From assembly GCF_039537585.1 (NCBI RefSeq), contig NZ_BAABAU010000006.1, positions 1-51,763 of the forward strand: DNA of 51,763 nucleotides, given 5' to 3'. The position numbers were made by a program, and so were the translations under genes. The first letter of the stretch is position 1. Every line of letters begins with the position of its first letter. This document shows positions 17,215-25,099 of the stretch, in pieces. Under the pieces are notes generated by a model that was not told where the DNA came from, did not search any database, and saw nothing but the letters and a program-made list of their open reading frames with translations. The DNA is from Frondihabitans peucedani. Its GTDB lineage: Bacteria > Actinomycetota > Actinomycetes > Actinomycetales > Microbacteriaceae.

Positions 17215-17933
17215 GACGGGCTGGATACATCAGGCTAAGCCGCGACGACAGCAAGAGCCTCTCCATCGAGAACCAGGAGCGTGCGCTCTCGGAATACGAT
17301 CCCGACATGCCTATCTGGGTAGATAGGGGAGTATCCGGATCGATCAACCTCACCGACGCCACCAGCGAATGGTCCACGAAGGTGCGGCCGTTCTTTGCGG
17401 CTGATCCGGTCAACACCGAGATCGTCGTTTACACCTTCGACCGACTGGGCCGGAGCAAGGGTGCGGTTCTCTTCGAGGTCGAGACGATGACCAAGGCAGG
17501 CGGGTCGCTCCATGTGATCCGCGAGGGTACGACTTTCACCGACGCGGAGGATCTCAGCCAGGCGATCGAGCTGACCTTCCGCTCGCTTTCGGATGAGAGC
17601 TACCGCACCGAAGGACGCAAGAAGACCCAGCGAGCCATCGATGCCCTCAAGGCTGCTGAGGTTCCGCTGGGTCGCAAGCCGTCTCTCACCGAGAAGCAGA
17701 TCACGGAAATCAAGAAGCTCCATAGTCTGGATCTTGGTTTGACTTCCATCGGTAAGGCCGTCCGCACGAAGCGGAAGAAGGATGGAGTCATGACTGCTAC
17801 CTCGCCTCGTGTGATCGCCCGTGTGCTCGCTGGCGAGTATGAGAGCCGAGAAGCCTACGAGCGCCGGGATCTTTCGGCACGAGAGGCGATGGCTGCTCGC
17901 GCTGTACTGGATCGCATTGGAGAACGAGCATGA
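17208..17933 (+). CDS. Small serine recombinase (resolvase/invertase family)
   Basis: A 241-residue protein with the serine-recombinase catalytic core: GYIRLSRDD near the N-terminus, where Ser11 is the probable nucleophile, and the conserved VVYTFDRLGRSKG near residue 78. A C-terminal helix-turn-helix lies around GRKPSLTEKQITEIKKLHSLDLGLTSIGKAV (about 165-195). It is too short to be a large serine integrase, which has 450 or more residues, so resolution or inversion, or integration of a small element, is more likely. ATG follows CAGGAGGACGACC. It overlaps the ORFs before and after. Confidence 0.8.
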   Translation: MVRRAGYIRLSRDDSKSLSIENQERALSEYDPDMPIWVDRGVSGSINLTDATSEWSTKVRPFFAADPVNTEIVVYTFDRLGRSKGAVLFEVETMTKAGGSLHVIREGTTFTDAEDLSQAIELTFRSLSDESYRTEGRKKTQRAIDALKAAEVPLGRKPSLTEKQITEIKKLHSLDLGLTSIGKAVRTKRKKDGVMTATSPRVIARVLAGEYESREAYERRDLSAREAMAARAVLDRIGERA

Positions 17934-18082
17934 GCCGCGCGGGGAGGCTGGGGAAGCATCCTAAGCGGCTAGCTAGTGGTCTCTACGGGCGGCTGCCCTG
18001 GTACGGCAAAGTCCTTGTGTCTCTGGCCACCATCGCCTCGGGGCTGCGTCTCCTCGATTGGATGGTGGGCCTATTCGTCTAG
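17930..18082 (+). CDS. Small hydrophobic protein (50 aa) coupled to the recombinase
   Basis: ATG 17930 overlaps the recombinase stop (ATGA). The 50-residue product has a basic N-terminus (SRAGRLGKHPKRL) and a hydrophobic second half (WYGKVLVSLATIASGLRLLDWMVGLFV), so it is probably a small membrane protein. It is followed 15 bases later by a strong terminator, which closes the four-ORF unit. Function unknown. Confidence 0.5.
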   Translation: MSRAGRLGKHPKRLASGLYGRLPWYGKVLVSLATIASGLRLLDWMVGLFV

Positions 18083-18096
18083 AAGTCGTCACAAGC

Positions 18097-18134
18097 AAGG
18101 CCGGGGTTCGATTGGTCTCCCGCCCCGGCCTTTT
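18097..18134 (+). terminator. Rho-independent terminator of the recombinase unit
   Basis: AAGGCCGGGG (18097-18106) pairs with CCCCGGCCTT (18123-18132), and the stem runs into TTTT (18131-18134). It lies between the 50-aa ORF and the convergent gene at 18169 and could serve both directions, since the stem also starts with AA. Confidence 0.8.
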
Positions 18135-18168
18135 CTGTGGCCTCTGGTTGCAAAGGGTCGTCCAGCAA

Positions 18169-18810
18169 TCAAGTTGGCATAGGAACCAAGCCGGTAAGTT
18201 GGAGGACAAGCAACGCGACACTCGCGACGGTCGATGCAAGCAGCCCAACGATAATGTTGTCTCGGTTCCGCACGAACCACCGGCGAAGTCCCCATTTGAC
18301 GCCCTTCACCCTTATGAGCTGCGGGCCGGTAACTTTCGCACTTGGGCTGGCCTGACTGTGGTGCCTAACATTCTTGGCGTTGAACTTCGCTCCGTTCCAG
18401 CGCTTACGACGACTGAAATCTTTCATAACTCGCTCGGTGCCGTATCGCATGGCTTCCGTGTCTACACGAATGGGCGTCTGCCAACTCAATAAAACGGTTT
18501 CTGCCTTTTCTCCCGCGAACAAGATCATCGGGTCAGCGGATCGAAACTCATTATTGAGCCAGAGATTGGCGTAAATGGAAATGTCACGCATTGGTCCACC
18601 AAACTCTGTTACTCGTTGCTGCAGGCTTGTGAGGTCGGTCGAGTAGAAGGCTATGTTCGAAGTGGAGGTCGCAGTGAAGCGGAGTTTTGTTTTTTTCCAA
18701 TTTTCGCCGAAGAGTATTTCTAGAAGTTCGCAAATGTCCTCCGCGATGCGCCAGGGATCAGCTGGCTGTGGCAGTTCTATGGTTGCGTCTTGAGTAAAAC
18801 GGTCAGGCAT
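18169..18810 (-). CDS. Tail-anchored hypothetical protein, low GC
   Basis: A 213-residue protein whose codon use is clearly more AT-rich than its neighbours (for example the TTTTTTTCCAA stretch), a sign of transfer. Residues 1-150 are soluble with AEDICELLEILFGENWKKTKLRF and SIYANLWLNNEFRSADPMILFAG; then comes a basic stretch (GVKWGLRRWFVRNRD) and one hydrophobic segment (NIIVGLLASTVASVALLVLQL) at the C-terminus. It is probably a C-terminally anchored cytosolic protein. No family recognised. The ATG lacks a strong ribosome site. Confidence 0.6.
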   Translation of the reverse strand: MPDRFTQDATIELPQPADPWRIAEDICELLEILFGENWKKTKLRFTATSTSNIAFYSTDLTSLQQRVTEFGGPMRDISIYANLWLNNEFRSADPMILFAGEKAETVLLSWQTPIRVDTEAMRYGTERVMKDFSRRKRWNGAKFNAKNVRHHSQASPSAKVTGPQLIRVKGVKWGLRRWFVRNRDNIIVGLLASTVASVALLVLQLTGLVPMPT

Positions 18811-19018
18811 GAGGAGTTTCTGTCTTAGGGCGCTGGTGATACGAAGATGGGCGCCGGTTAAGTCGAGGTTGATGAGACGCTACCGCGAATAGTCGAGTCG
18901 CGATGCGCGTGCTCCAATAGCTCGTAACCTGTATGCCCAGGTGTTCCTACGGTCTCTTCGCGCGTGGCCTGAGTGCCTCGTTAGCGGGCTCAAGCGGGCG
19001 ACTTCGTACACTGAGAGC

Positions 19019-19864
19019 ATGGATCAGGCGCATCGCGAGGGATCAGACACGGATCCGTCCGACCTTCGGAATGACGAACTGGAGCGAGAGCCTGTAGCAG
19101 TCGAGGACAGCGACGACTTCGCGCTCGGATCGCTCGACTTTGACGGGCTCTCGCCCACAGACTTCGAGGAGTTCTCTTTCGACCTCATGGCCGAGAGCGG
19201 TTTCTCCAATGTGGACTGGCGCAAGGGCACACCCCTCGCAGCTTCGCCCGCTGACCGTGGCCGAGACATCGTTGCTCGGAAGACGCTGACCGACATCGAC
19301 GGGCACCAGTACGAGGAACAGTGGTTCGTCGACTGCAAGCATTACAAGCGAGGGGTGCCGCCCGATGCCCTCCAGGGAACCCTCGCCTGGGCCATGGTTG
19401 AGCGTCCGGCTGTGGTCCTCTTCATTGCGTCCGGCTACCTCACCAACGGGGCGAAGGACTGGATCGCGGACTACGAGCGAACCAATCGGCCTCCGTTCCG
19501 CATCCGGGTCTGGGAGAAGCCACAGCTCCTCCGACTGGTGGAGAAGAACCTCGATCTGGCCTTCCGGCACGATGTCGGCACGAGCGCGCTGAGGCGTGTT
19601 TCGGAGATCCTGCGGTCGGAGTCGGAGTTCATGGATCGACTCTGGTACGGGCGCAAGCCTGCTGACGAGAATGTCGATCTCTACGACTGGGCGGATGACA
19701 TTAGGGCGGGGATGCTCGCCGCCAAGCGTCGGATGGAAGAGCAATACGGCCTAGATGAACTGGCAAAGGATGTCGAGACAGACTGGGCCTGGGGCTACCT
19801 TTCGGGCAAGATCTCTGCGCTGCGTTGGGTCCTCGGTGATGATTGGGACAATCTCGACAGCTGA
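19019..19864 (+). CDS. Mrr-like restriction endonuclease domain protein
   Basis: A 281-residue protein. After an acidic N-terminus, LSPTDFEEFSFDLMAESGFSNVDW (about 43-66) matches the start of Mrr_cat domains. The PD-(D/E)XK-type core is ADRGRDIVA (Asp83) and WFVDCKHYKRG (Asp105, Lys107), with VLFIASGYLTNGAKDW as the following strand-helix. The C-terminal 90 residues (from FRHDVGTSALRRVSEI) have no known match. Mrr-type enzymes cut modified or foreign DNA. ATG 19019 begins a co-directional set with the DUF5343 gene (77 bases later) and the HEPN gene, probably one operon. Confidence 0.75.
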   Translation: MDQAHREGSDTDPSDLRNDELEREPVAVEDSDDFALGSLDFDGLSPTDFEEFSFDLMAESGFSNVDWRKGTPLAASPADRGRDIVARKTLTDIDGHQYEEQWFVDCKHYKRGVPPDALQGTLAWAMVERPAVVLFIASGYLTNGAKDWIADYERTNRPPFRIRVWEKPQLLRLVEKNLDLAFRHDVGTSALRRVSEILRSESEFMDRLWYGRKPADENVDLYDWADDIRAGMLAAKRRMEEQYGLDELAKDVETDWAWGYLSGKISALRWVLGDDWDNLDS

Positions 19865-19941
19865 ACTAAGTTTGCGGCGCGCTCGTTCTCAGAGGGATCC
19901 TCACCCTCCGCTAAGGTCTCAGTACAGACGAAGGAGTCCAT

Positions 19942-20595
19942 GTGGCCAACGAACTACCCCTGACGACGAACACCGCATCACTCACGCGGTTCCTGACTCA
20001 TATTCAGGGCAGTGGGGTTCCAGCCAAGGTCGACCGAAGCTACTTGAAGAGTGTCGGATTCAAGAGTGGCAATGACGGCTACATCATCCCTGTGCTCAAG
20101 CACATCGGCTTCATCTCGACTAGTGGTGCGCCGGAGACAAGGTGGCGTAGCTATCGCGACAAAACTCGGGCTCCGAAAATCCTCGCACAGGGGATCCAGG
20201 AGGGTTACGCGGATCTCTTTGAGGTGTACCCGGAGGCCTACCGGAAGGACGAAGAGGCGCTTCGGAACTGGGTTCGCAGTAAGACCGAGTATGACGAAGT
20301 CAAGGTCGGTCACGCTGTGAAGACTTTTCAGGCTCTGGGAGCCATGGCGGAATTCGATAAGCCCGTGGACGGCCAGTCGGACGCCGAAATCACTCCGGCT
20401 GAAGCATCAGTGCCGATCGTTCAAGCCACCGTGCCCAATGCGGCTGCACTCGCCGCGTCGCCCTCTCCCGGTGCAACTACACCTTCCTTCAACATCAACA
20501 TCGAGCTTCACCTCCCGCCTTCGGCCGACGCTGACACCTACGACAAGTTCTTCGCCGCCATGAAAAAGCACCTGTTCCCGGATGCCTCAGCTTGA
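19942..20595 (+). CDS. DUF5343 domain protein
   Basis: A 217-residue protein from GTG 19942, which follows GAAGGAGTCCAT. Residues about 25-150 match DUF5343: SYLKSVGFKSGNDGYIIPVLKHIGFI, then YADLFEVYPEAYRKDEEALRNWVRSKT. This family looks like a winged-helix-type DNA- or nucleoprotein-binding module and is often next to defence genes. A Pro/Ala-rich linker (about 150-185) leads to a C-terminal block FNINIELHLPPSADADTYDKFFAAMKKHL. The last 14 bases overlap the HEPN gene, so the two products are probably made together. The biochemical role is unknown. Confidence 0.75.
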   Translation: MANELPLTTNTASLTRFLTHIQGSGVPAKVDRSYLKSVGFKSGNDGYIIPVLKHIGFISTSGAPETRWRSYRDKTRAPKILAQGIQEGYADLFEVYPEAYRKDEEALRNWVRSKTEYDEVKVGHAVKTFQALGAMAEFDKPVDGQSDAEITPAEASVPIVQATVPNAAALAASPSPGATTPSFNINIELHLPPSADADTYDKFFAAMKKHLFPDASA

Positions 20596-21130
20596 CGATC
20601 TCGTAGGCCGAGCGGAGGCTTTCAAGAAGGAAGCGCACAGTCTCTTCGGCCAGTTTGAGAGCGCTCCGTCTCGTGTTATCCAGCTGGACGAGTCCTATCA
20701 GACCCTCTCAGTCCTAAACCTCAAGCAGGACGAGCTGGTGCGGCAGGCACTCCGTTGCGTTGAGCATGGCCTTTACCGAGCAGCGCATGTGATGGCCTGG
20801 GCCGGCTTCATGGACTTCTACGAGGAGATTCTGCAATCGGATGGTCTAGTCGCAGTCCGCACATTGCGGGACAAATGGGATCACTGCCGAGACATCGAAG
20901 AGCTGAGAGAGTACAGAGCAGAATCTGCTCTTCTAGACCTCGCCCAGCCGCTTCAGATCGCCTCCAAGAATGAGATGAAAGCCCTACACTCCATGCTCAA
21001 CAAGCGGAACCAGTGCGCACATCCAAGCTCGTTCGCCCCGGACTTGAACTCAACTCTGGGTTTTCTATCTGAAGTACTGCACTACCTAAAGCTGCTGGCA
21101 GGCAAGGTTCCGGTCCTCCCTGCTCCTTGA
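20582..21130 (+). CDS. HEPN-like protein with Rx4H motif
   Basis: A 182-residue mostly helical protein. DELVRQALRCVEHGLYRAAHVMAWAGFMDFYEEIL (about 50-85) looks like the first HEPN helices, and MLNKRNQCAHPSSF gives R142-x4-H147, the catalytic motif of HEPN ribonucleases. The start lies inside the DUF5343 gene (14-base overlap). Together with the Mrr-like and DUF5343 genes it forms a plausible three-gene defence cassette: a nuclease, a sensor or adaptor, and an RNase toxin. This assembly is my inference. The gene ends 33 bases before the IS left end. Confidence 0.68.
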   Translation: MPQLDDLVGRAEAFKKEAHSLFGQFESAPSRVIQLDESYQTLSVLNLKQDELVRQALRCVEHGLYRAAHVMAWAGFMDFYEEILQSDGLVAVRTLRDKWDHCRDIEELREYRAESALLDLAQPLQIASKNEMKALHSMLNKRNQCAHPSSFAPDLNSTLGFLSEVLHYLKLLAGKVPVLPAP

Positions 21131-21231
21131 GGCGGTCACTCACTGCAGGGGCGATCATCCATGGGGACTGCTGAGGGTTCGGTTGACTCCGATCGGTAGG
21201 AGCATGTGCTCCTGCTGGAAGGATGTTCCTC

Positions 21232-21534
21232 ATGGTGAAGGCCTATCCACCGGAGTTCCGGCGTGACGTGATCGCGGTCGCCCGCTGAGGCGAGGCGTCG
21301 CATCGACAAGTCGCGAAAGACTTCGGGATCTCCGAGACATGTCTGCAACGGTGGCTTCGAGTAGCCGACCGCGACGAGGGACTCGATCCGGCGTCAGCGT
21401 CGACCGCAGCTGCAAAGGCGGCTGAGCAAGCGGCCCTGAAAGAGGCGCAGAAAAGGATCCGGCTGCTCGAGCAGGAGAACGAGATTCTCCGCCGGGCGGC
21501 CGCGTATTTCGCTCAGTCCCAGCTCCCAAAATGA
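21232..21534 (+). pseudogene. IS3 orfA with an internal stop
   Basis: The frame encodes MVKAYPPEFRRDVIAVAR, then TGA at 21286-21288, then GEASHRQVAKDFGISETCLQRWL, a normal IS3 orfA helix-turn-helix, and a C-terminal leucine-zipper-like RIRLLEQENEILRRAAAYF. In intact relatives the TGA position is Arg or Lys, so a CGA-to-TGA change is likely. The ORF ends at TGA 21532-21534, overlapping the native orfB ATG at 21531. An in-frame ATG at 21223 could also be the start. Confidence 0.8.
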
Positions 21535-22401
21535 GTTACCCGCAGGTCCCCTGACCTTGCCGCTGACGGGGTCCCCGTCACGGTGGCCTGCCGGGTGCTC
21601 GGCTTCTCGAAGCAGGCGTTCTATCGGTGGAGGAGCAACCCGGTCGGCCAGCGCGACTGGGACGACGCCCACCTCACGAACGCGGCTTTCGACGCTCATG
21701 AGGATGACCCGACGTTTGGGTATCGGTTCATCGCCGATGAGTTGAAGGCCGCCGGCCATCGGACATCGGAGCGACGTGTCTGGCGGTTGTGCTCCCAGCA
21801 GCGGCTCTGGTCGCTGCACTCGAAGAAGCGGGGCCTGAACCGCAAAGCTGGCCCACCGGTGCACGACGACAGGGTCAAACGGGAGTTCACGGCGCCGGAC
21901 GTGGACCGGCTCTGGCTCACGGACATCACCGAGCACGAGACGGCCGAGGGCAAGCTCTACCTGTGCGCTGTGAAAGACGCCTGCTCCCGTCGGATCGTGG
22001 GTTACTCGATTGACCACCGGATGAAAGCGTCCCTCGCTGTCAACGCGCTTCGGATGGCTGTCGACCGCCGGAGCCCGGCCGGCACCGTGGTTCACTCCGA
22101 CCGGGGCAGCCAGTTCCGGTCCAAGAAATACGTCCGCGCTTTCAGCGAGGCGGGCCTGCTCGGCTCGATGGGAAGGGTCGGTGCGTGCGCCGATAACGCT
22201 GCAATGGAATCGTTCTTCGCGCTCCTGCAGAAGAACGTTTTGAACCGGCGGAAATGGGCCACAAGACAGCAGCTGCGGCTGGCGATCATCACCTGGATCG
22301 AGGCCAGCTATCACCGGAAACGACGCCAACGCGGCCTCGGGAAGCTGACACCGGTCGAGTACGAAGCAATAATCAACCCCCAGACCGCAATCGCGGCCTA
22401 G
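21531..22401 (+). pseudogene. IS3 orfB transposase with frameshifted start
   Basis: From GTG 21583 the frame encodes 272 residues of a DDE transposase: WLTDITEH (first Asp), VVHSDRGSQF (second Asp) and NAAMESFF (Glu), with the HTH_21 segment DDPTFGYRFIADELKAAG. The native start is the ATG at 21531 (MSYPQVP), but that frame meets TGA at 21552. An extra C in GTCCCCTGAC restores nothing downstream, so the first 17 codons are out of frame with the rest. A shortened protein from GTG 21583 might still fold, but normal programmed OrfAB fusion is not possible. Confidence 0.78.
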
Positions 22402-22433
22402 GAAACCGAGTCAACTAAACCCTCAGCAGTCCC

Positions 22434-23179
22434 GGGTCACGCGTGCTTGGGCGAGGATGGCATAGGTCGTGACACTCTTGCCGGAACGAGTCTCACCGGT
22501 CACCAGAGTGTGCAGGGAGTCTTCGAGGGAGCATTGCGCCAGTAGTCCGTCTTCCGTCGTCCCGATAATCACGGGGCTTCTCCGAACCAACCATCCATAT
22601 CGGCGGCCCCATCAACGCTCGTAGTCCCGGCGAGCGGGTCGACGTAGTGAAACTCAAGAAGGACATGGACGGGGCAGCCTCGGAGGACACGTAGGTCCTC
22701 GCAGTGAAGCATGGCGCCCAGTACTTCTTCCTTCGACACCAAGTCGGTGGGCGTCTGTCCGAGGCGTTCGCGGACTCGGATGCGGACGACTCCGCCAAAC
22801 GGCGTTGGCTCGAAGGACTGGATTCTCGGGAACTGCCACCTGTGCTTCGTGACGACCTTTCCTTGGCTGTTCGTTGTCTCGTAAGTTGACTCAGCGGCCA
22901 GACCAGCACCACGGAAGATTTCCCGCTGGGTGCCGCGGAAATACCCGACGGCCTTGAGGAAGCGACTGCGGGCGGGTTCAGATGCCCCGTTCGTCTTGGA
23001 TGCTGCCTGGATCCTGGTGAGCAGGATGGAGCGGAGGGGGTTAGAGCACGCTGCCCACCTAGCCACGCCGCAACGCCGAGCGACCATTGTCCTGTCGCTG
23101 CGACACTCAGCCACACGAGCGGCTAAGCCGCGACTAGCCCGACAGTGGCCCACGCAGCCCAGGCCTTGAAGTTGACCAT
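22434..23179 (-). pseudogene. FtsK/TraB-like DNA transfer ATPase, broken and truncated by the IS
   Basis: Starting at ATG 23179 after GAAGGGAGTCCAC, the sequence reads VNFKAWAAWATVGLVAA, a TAG stop, then PLVWLSVAATGQWSLGVAAWLGG: two membrane segments as in TraB/FtsK-type conjugation ATPases. It then changes frame to LLTRIQAASKTNGASEPARS and continues to DMDGWFGEAP, where loss of one C shifts it again to VIIGTTEDGLLAQCSLED and a Walker A, TGETRSGKSVTTYAIL. The gene stops at the IS right end. The rest of the ATPase is missing. It is a remnant of an actinobacterial conjugative element. Confidence 0.75.
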
Positions 23180-23201
23180 GTGGACTCCCTTCGTTGATCG
23201 C

Positions 23202-23234
23202 AGGGGCCCGCTTCGCTCTTGGAAGCGGGCCCCT
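23202..23234 (-). terminator. Strong hairpin between the 118-aa gene and the transfer pseudogene
   Basis: AGGGGCCCGCTTC (23202-23214) pairs perfectly with GAAGCGGGCCCCT (23222-23234) around a 7-base loop. It lies after the stop of the 118-residue gene and before the pseudogene start on the minus strand, so it is either a terminator or an attenuator of the transfer gene. There is no T-run. Confidence 0.6.
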
Positions 23235-23248
23235 GATTCCCGACGCGG

Positions 23249-23605
23249 TTAGCGAGCCGCCGGTGGGGTGATGTTCTCCACGAACACAGAGATCGCCAGA
23301 CCGAAGCCGTTCTGTGCGGTGCGGATCCGGAGTTCGCCCCGCGAGCCCACCAGCACTGTTCCGAACGGCACGCTATTCGCTGGGACTTTCGTGAGCGTCT
23401 CAATCGTGGCTTCTGATGCCACGCCGTTCACCTGGACGATGCCGCTTCCGCGGTACAGCAGCTTGCCGCTCGCGGGGTCAGTCTTGAACTGCCCGTCTTG
23501 CCTTGACCCGTCGACGTACACGGCGGATGTTTTCGTCTCTGAAAGGCCAAGGATCTGGACGGACTTCGGGTCCACCGGGACGGTGTGGCTACTGATGACG
23601 GCCAT
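23249..23605 (-). CDS. Hypothetical protein of the conjugative-element remnant (118 aa)
   Basis: A 118-residue protein rich in beta-type segments (VQILGLSETKTSAVYVDGSR, then GTVLVGSRGELRIRTAQNGFGLAISVFVENI). No signal peptide or membrane segment. ATG 23605 follows CGAAAGGAGAACACC, a strong ribosome site. Small proteins of this size commonly precede the FtsK/TraB gene in actinobacterial integrative elements. I do not recognise the family. It looks intact, unlike the transfer gene downstream. Confidence 0.62.
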   Translation of the reverse strand: MAVISSHTVPVDPKSVQILGLSETKTSAVYVDGSRQDGQFKTDPASGKLLYRGSGIVQVNGVASEATIETLTKVPANSVPFGTVLVGSRGELRIRTAQNGFGLAISVFVENITPPAAR

Positions 23606-23634
23606 AAGGTGTTCTCCTTTCGTTGTGACGTCGA

Positions 23635-23772
23635 CTAGCTGCCGACGCTTCTCACATATGCGGCGGACGGACCGAAGAGTCTCCCGATGACACTCGCGGC
23701 TGCCGGTGGCAGAGGCGGCGCTGCCGCCGCGATGGCATCCACCTGGGCCGCGTATTCGATGTTGGTCGTCAT
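23635..23772 (-). CDS. Small Ala/Pro-rich protein (45 aa)
   Basis: The ORF begins at ATG 23772 after GCCGGAGCC and encodes 45 residues with YAAQVDAIAAAAPPLPPAAASVIG followed by RLFGPSAAYVRSVGS. It ends 29 bases before the 118-residue gene in the same direction, so the two may be co-transcribed. It is below normal gene-calling length; coding is supported only by its ribosome site, orientation and lack of frame damage. Confidence 0.4.
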   Translation of the reverse strand: MTTNIEYAAQVDAIAAAAPPLPPAAASVIGRLFGPSAAYVRSVGS

Positions 23773-24110
23773 GGCTCCGGCTATGCAGCCGGAGGGCGTC
23801 TCAGCTGGTTACATTGGCCAACGAGGGAACGTGATGGTGGAGGTCCGCTTCAACGTCTAGCGTCTTGGGCGACGTCGAGGAGTCCGGCTTCAGCGATGGG
23901 TGTCCCCGGCGTTCACCAGTCAGTGCCGCTGAGTACCGGGTGATTGAACCCGCGCGACATAGTCGAGTTCCACTCGCAGATTGGCGTCTGCATCGAGAAG
24001 GCAGGGTGACTAATCGACGATCTGTGGAGGTGAACATTCCTCGGCGTCCTGGCGTCGTTCCGGCAATACGGCCATGATTAGCGGAACATCGTGAGCGGCA
24101 GGGGTGACGA
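23773..24110. other. Intergenic stretch without a clear gene
   Basis: Both strands have open frames of 70-115 codons here, but none shows a ribosome site with a plausible start, hydrophobic pattern or known motif, and they overlap each other. The stretch separates the conjugative remnant (minus strand) from the TIR-like gene (plus strand) and should contain the promoters of both. No clear promoter motif was picked out. Confidence 0.4.
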
Positions 24111-24737
24111 GTGAACGTTTTCGTGAGTGTCGGTTCGGGGCTGAGCACACAACAAAATCAGGTGGTGGAGGCGCTCGAAGATCAACTCCGAAGAATGGGC
24201 TTGACGCCGCACACGGTCAATCGGAACGACGACTTCAGGGCAAGCGCGCCGCTGGATGCTGTGACAGAGATGATGGACAGCTGCGCAGGGGTAGTGGTCG
24301 TGGCGCTGGAGCGCTTTTACTTCGCGAGAGGATTGGAGCGCCCGGGATCGGATGAGCAGCAAGAACTTCGCAGCGTTCGCTTGCCGACACCGTGGAACCA
24401 GATCGAAGCGGCGATGGGCCACAGCCGGGGCCTTCCGGTCCTTGTCATCATCGATAAGAGGGTGAGAAAGGACGGGCTGCTGACAATGAGCAACAACTGG
24501 TACGTCCACGAAATCGATGTCGAGACCGAGTCTTTCTCGACTGCGCAATCCATCGGCATCCTCAGGGATTGGCACAAGAAGCTCGAGGTGCGCAAACCAG
24601 CGAGGGTCACCAATCCGGCCACGCTCACGTTGCGTGATTTGTTCGTTGGATTGAAGCCCGCGCAACTCTGGACGCTCGGGGGGGCGATCGTCGTGGTGTT
24701 GAGCGCGGCATTCTCGGTCGGGCGGTTCTTCGGTTGA
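24111..24737 (+). CDS. TIR-like/nucleoside-2-deoxyribosyltransferase-like protein with C-terminal membrane anchor
   Basis: A 208-residue protein from GTG 24111. It opens with a strand VFVSVGSG, then helix QNQVVEALEDQLRRMGL, MMDSCAGVVVVALERFYF (near 48-65), and TPWNQIEAAMGHSRGLPVLVIID (near 94-116). Glu99 in NQIEAAMG sits where TIR-like and deoxyribosyltransferase folds carry their catalytic Glu. The C-terminus has one hydrophobic segment (LWTLGGAIVVVLSAAFSVG). TIR-like domains cleave NAD or bind nucleotides in bacterial immunity; the membrane anchor recalls effector proteins. It stands alone, with no obvious partner gene. The fold assignment is by eye. Confidence 0.6.
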   Translation: MNVFVSVGSGLSTQQNQVVEALEDQLRRMGLTPHTVNRNDDFRASAPLDAVTEMMDSCAGVVVVALERFYFARGLERPGSDEQQELRSVRLPTPWNQIEAAMGHSRGLPVLVIIDKRVRKDGLLTMSNNWYVHEIDVETESFSTAQSIGILRDWHKKLEVRKPARVTNPATLTLRDLFVGLKPAQLWTLGGAIVVVLSAAFSVGRFFG

Positions 24738-25063
24738 TCTACGCGCCGTCGCTGGCGGGCGCCAATGTAGAGAGACAGAGACCTACTTAGGGACCTCGGA
24801 GGGTCGTTGTGAGTCGACGCACGGACCAGTGCCGCGGGGCCCGGGTCAGGAGAAATTCCCACGAATTGTCATGTTTGGTCCGCCGAGTGAGCTCCCGTTC
24901 ACGGGTACCCGACGCAGTGGCCGATACGTTGTGAGCCCTCGGAACGTGGTTGAATTTCGCTTCAACAACTGAGCTGGCGACGCATCGTCCTGCCGGAGTT
25001 GGATCGCGCACTCCATGGCGGCGCGACTGACACCCGGCCCTGGCGGTGGGTACGAAAACTGAT
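24738..25063. other. Intergenic stretch without a clear gene
   Basis: I see no gene here. Short minus-strand frames exist but lack starts with ribosome sites. A small hairpin (GTTGAA-N6-TTCAAC at about 24949-24966) is the only structure noted. The stretch precedes the promoter and structured RNA of the abiF-like gene. Confidence 0.4.
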
Positions 25064-25093
25064 TTGCCTGGCCGAATCTGCCCCGCCTAAGAT
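25064..25093 (+). promoter_or_regulatory. Promoter of the AbiF-type RNA
   Basis: TTGCCT (25064-25069) and TAAGAT (25088-25093) are separated by 18 bases, a good sigma-70-type promoter. Transcription would start near 25100, just before the GACCGG stem of the RNA and about 80 bases before the abi gene. Confidence 0.65.
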
Positions 25094-25099
25094 GGATCT

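Larger units (their letters stand above)
21164..22433 (+). mobile_element. IS3-family insertion sequence, decayed
   Basis: About 1270 bases bounded by inverted repeats: the left end begins GGGACTGCTGAGGGTT at 21164 and the complement of the right end, ending at 22433, begins with the same 16 bases, with further matches after a 2-base difference. It carries orfA and orfB in the IS3 arrangement. No target duplication is visible (ATG on the left, GGG on the right), and the interrupted transfer gene continues only on the right, so DNA was lost next to the element. Both reading frames are damaged, so it is unlikely to move by itself. Confidence 0.88.

Noticed and set aside
23801-24148. 115-codon minus-strand ORF
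   Set aside because: No ribosome site, no motif, overlaps the start of the TIR-like gene; probably chance.
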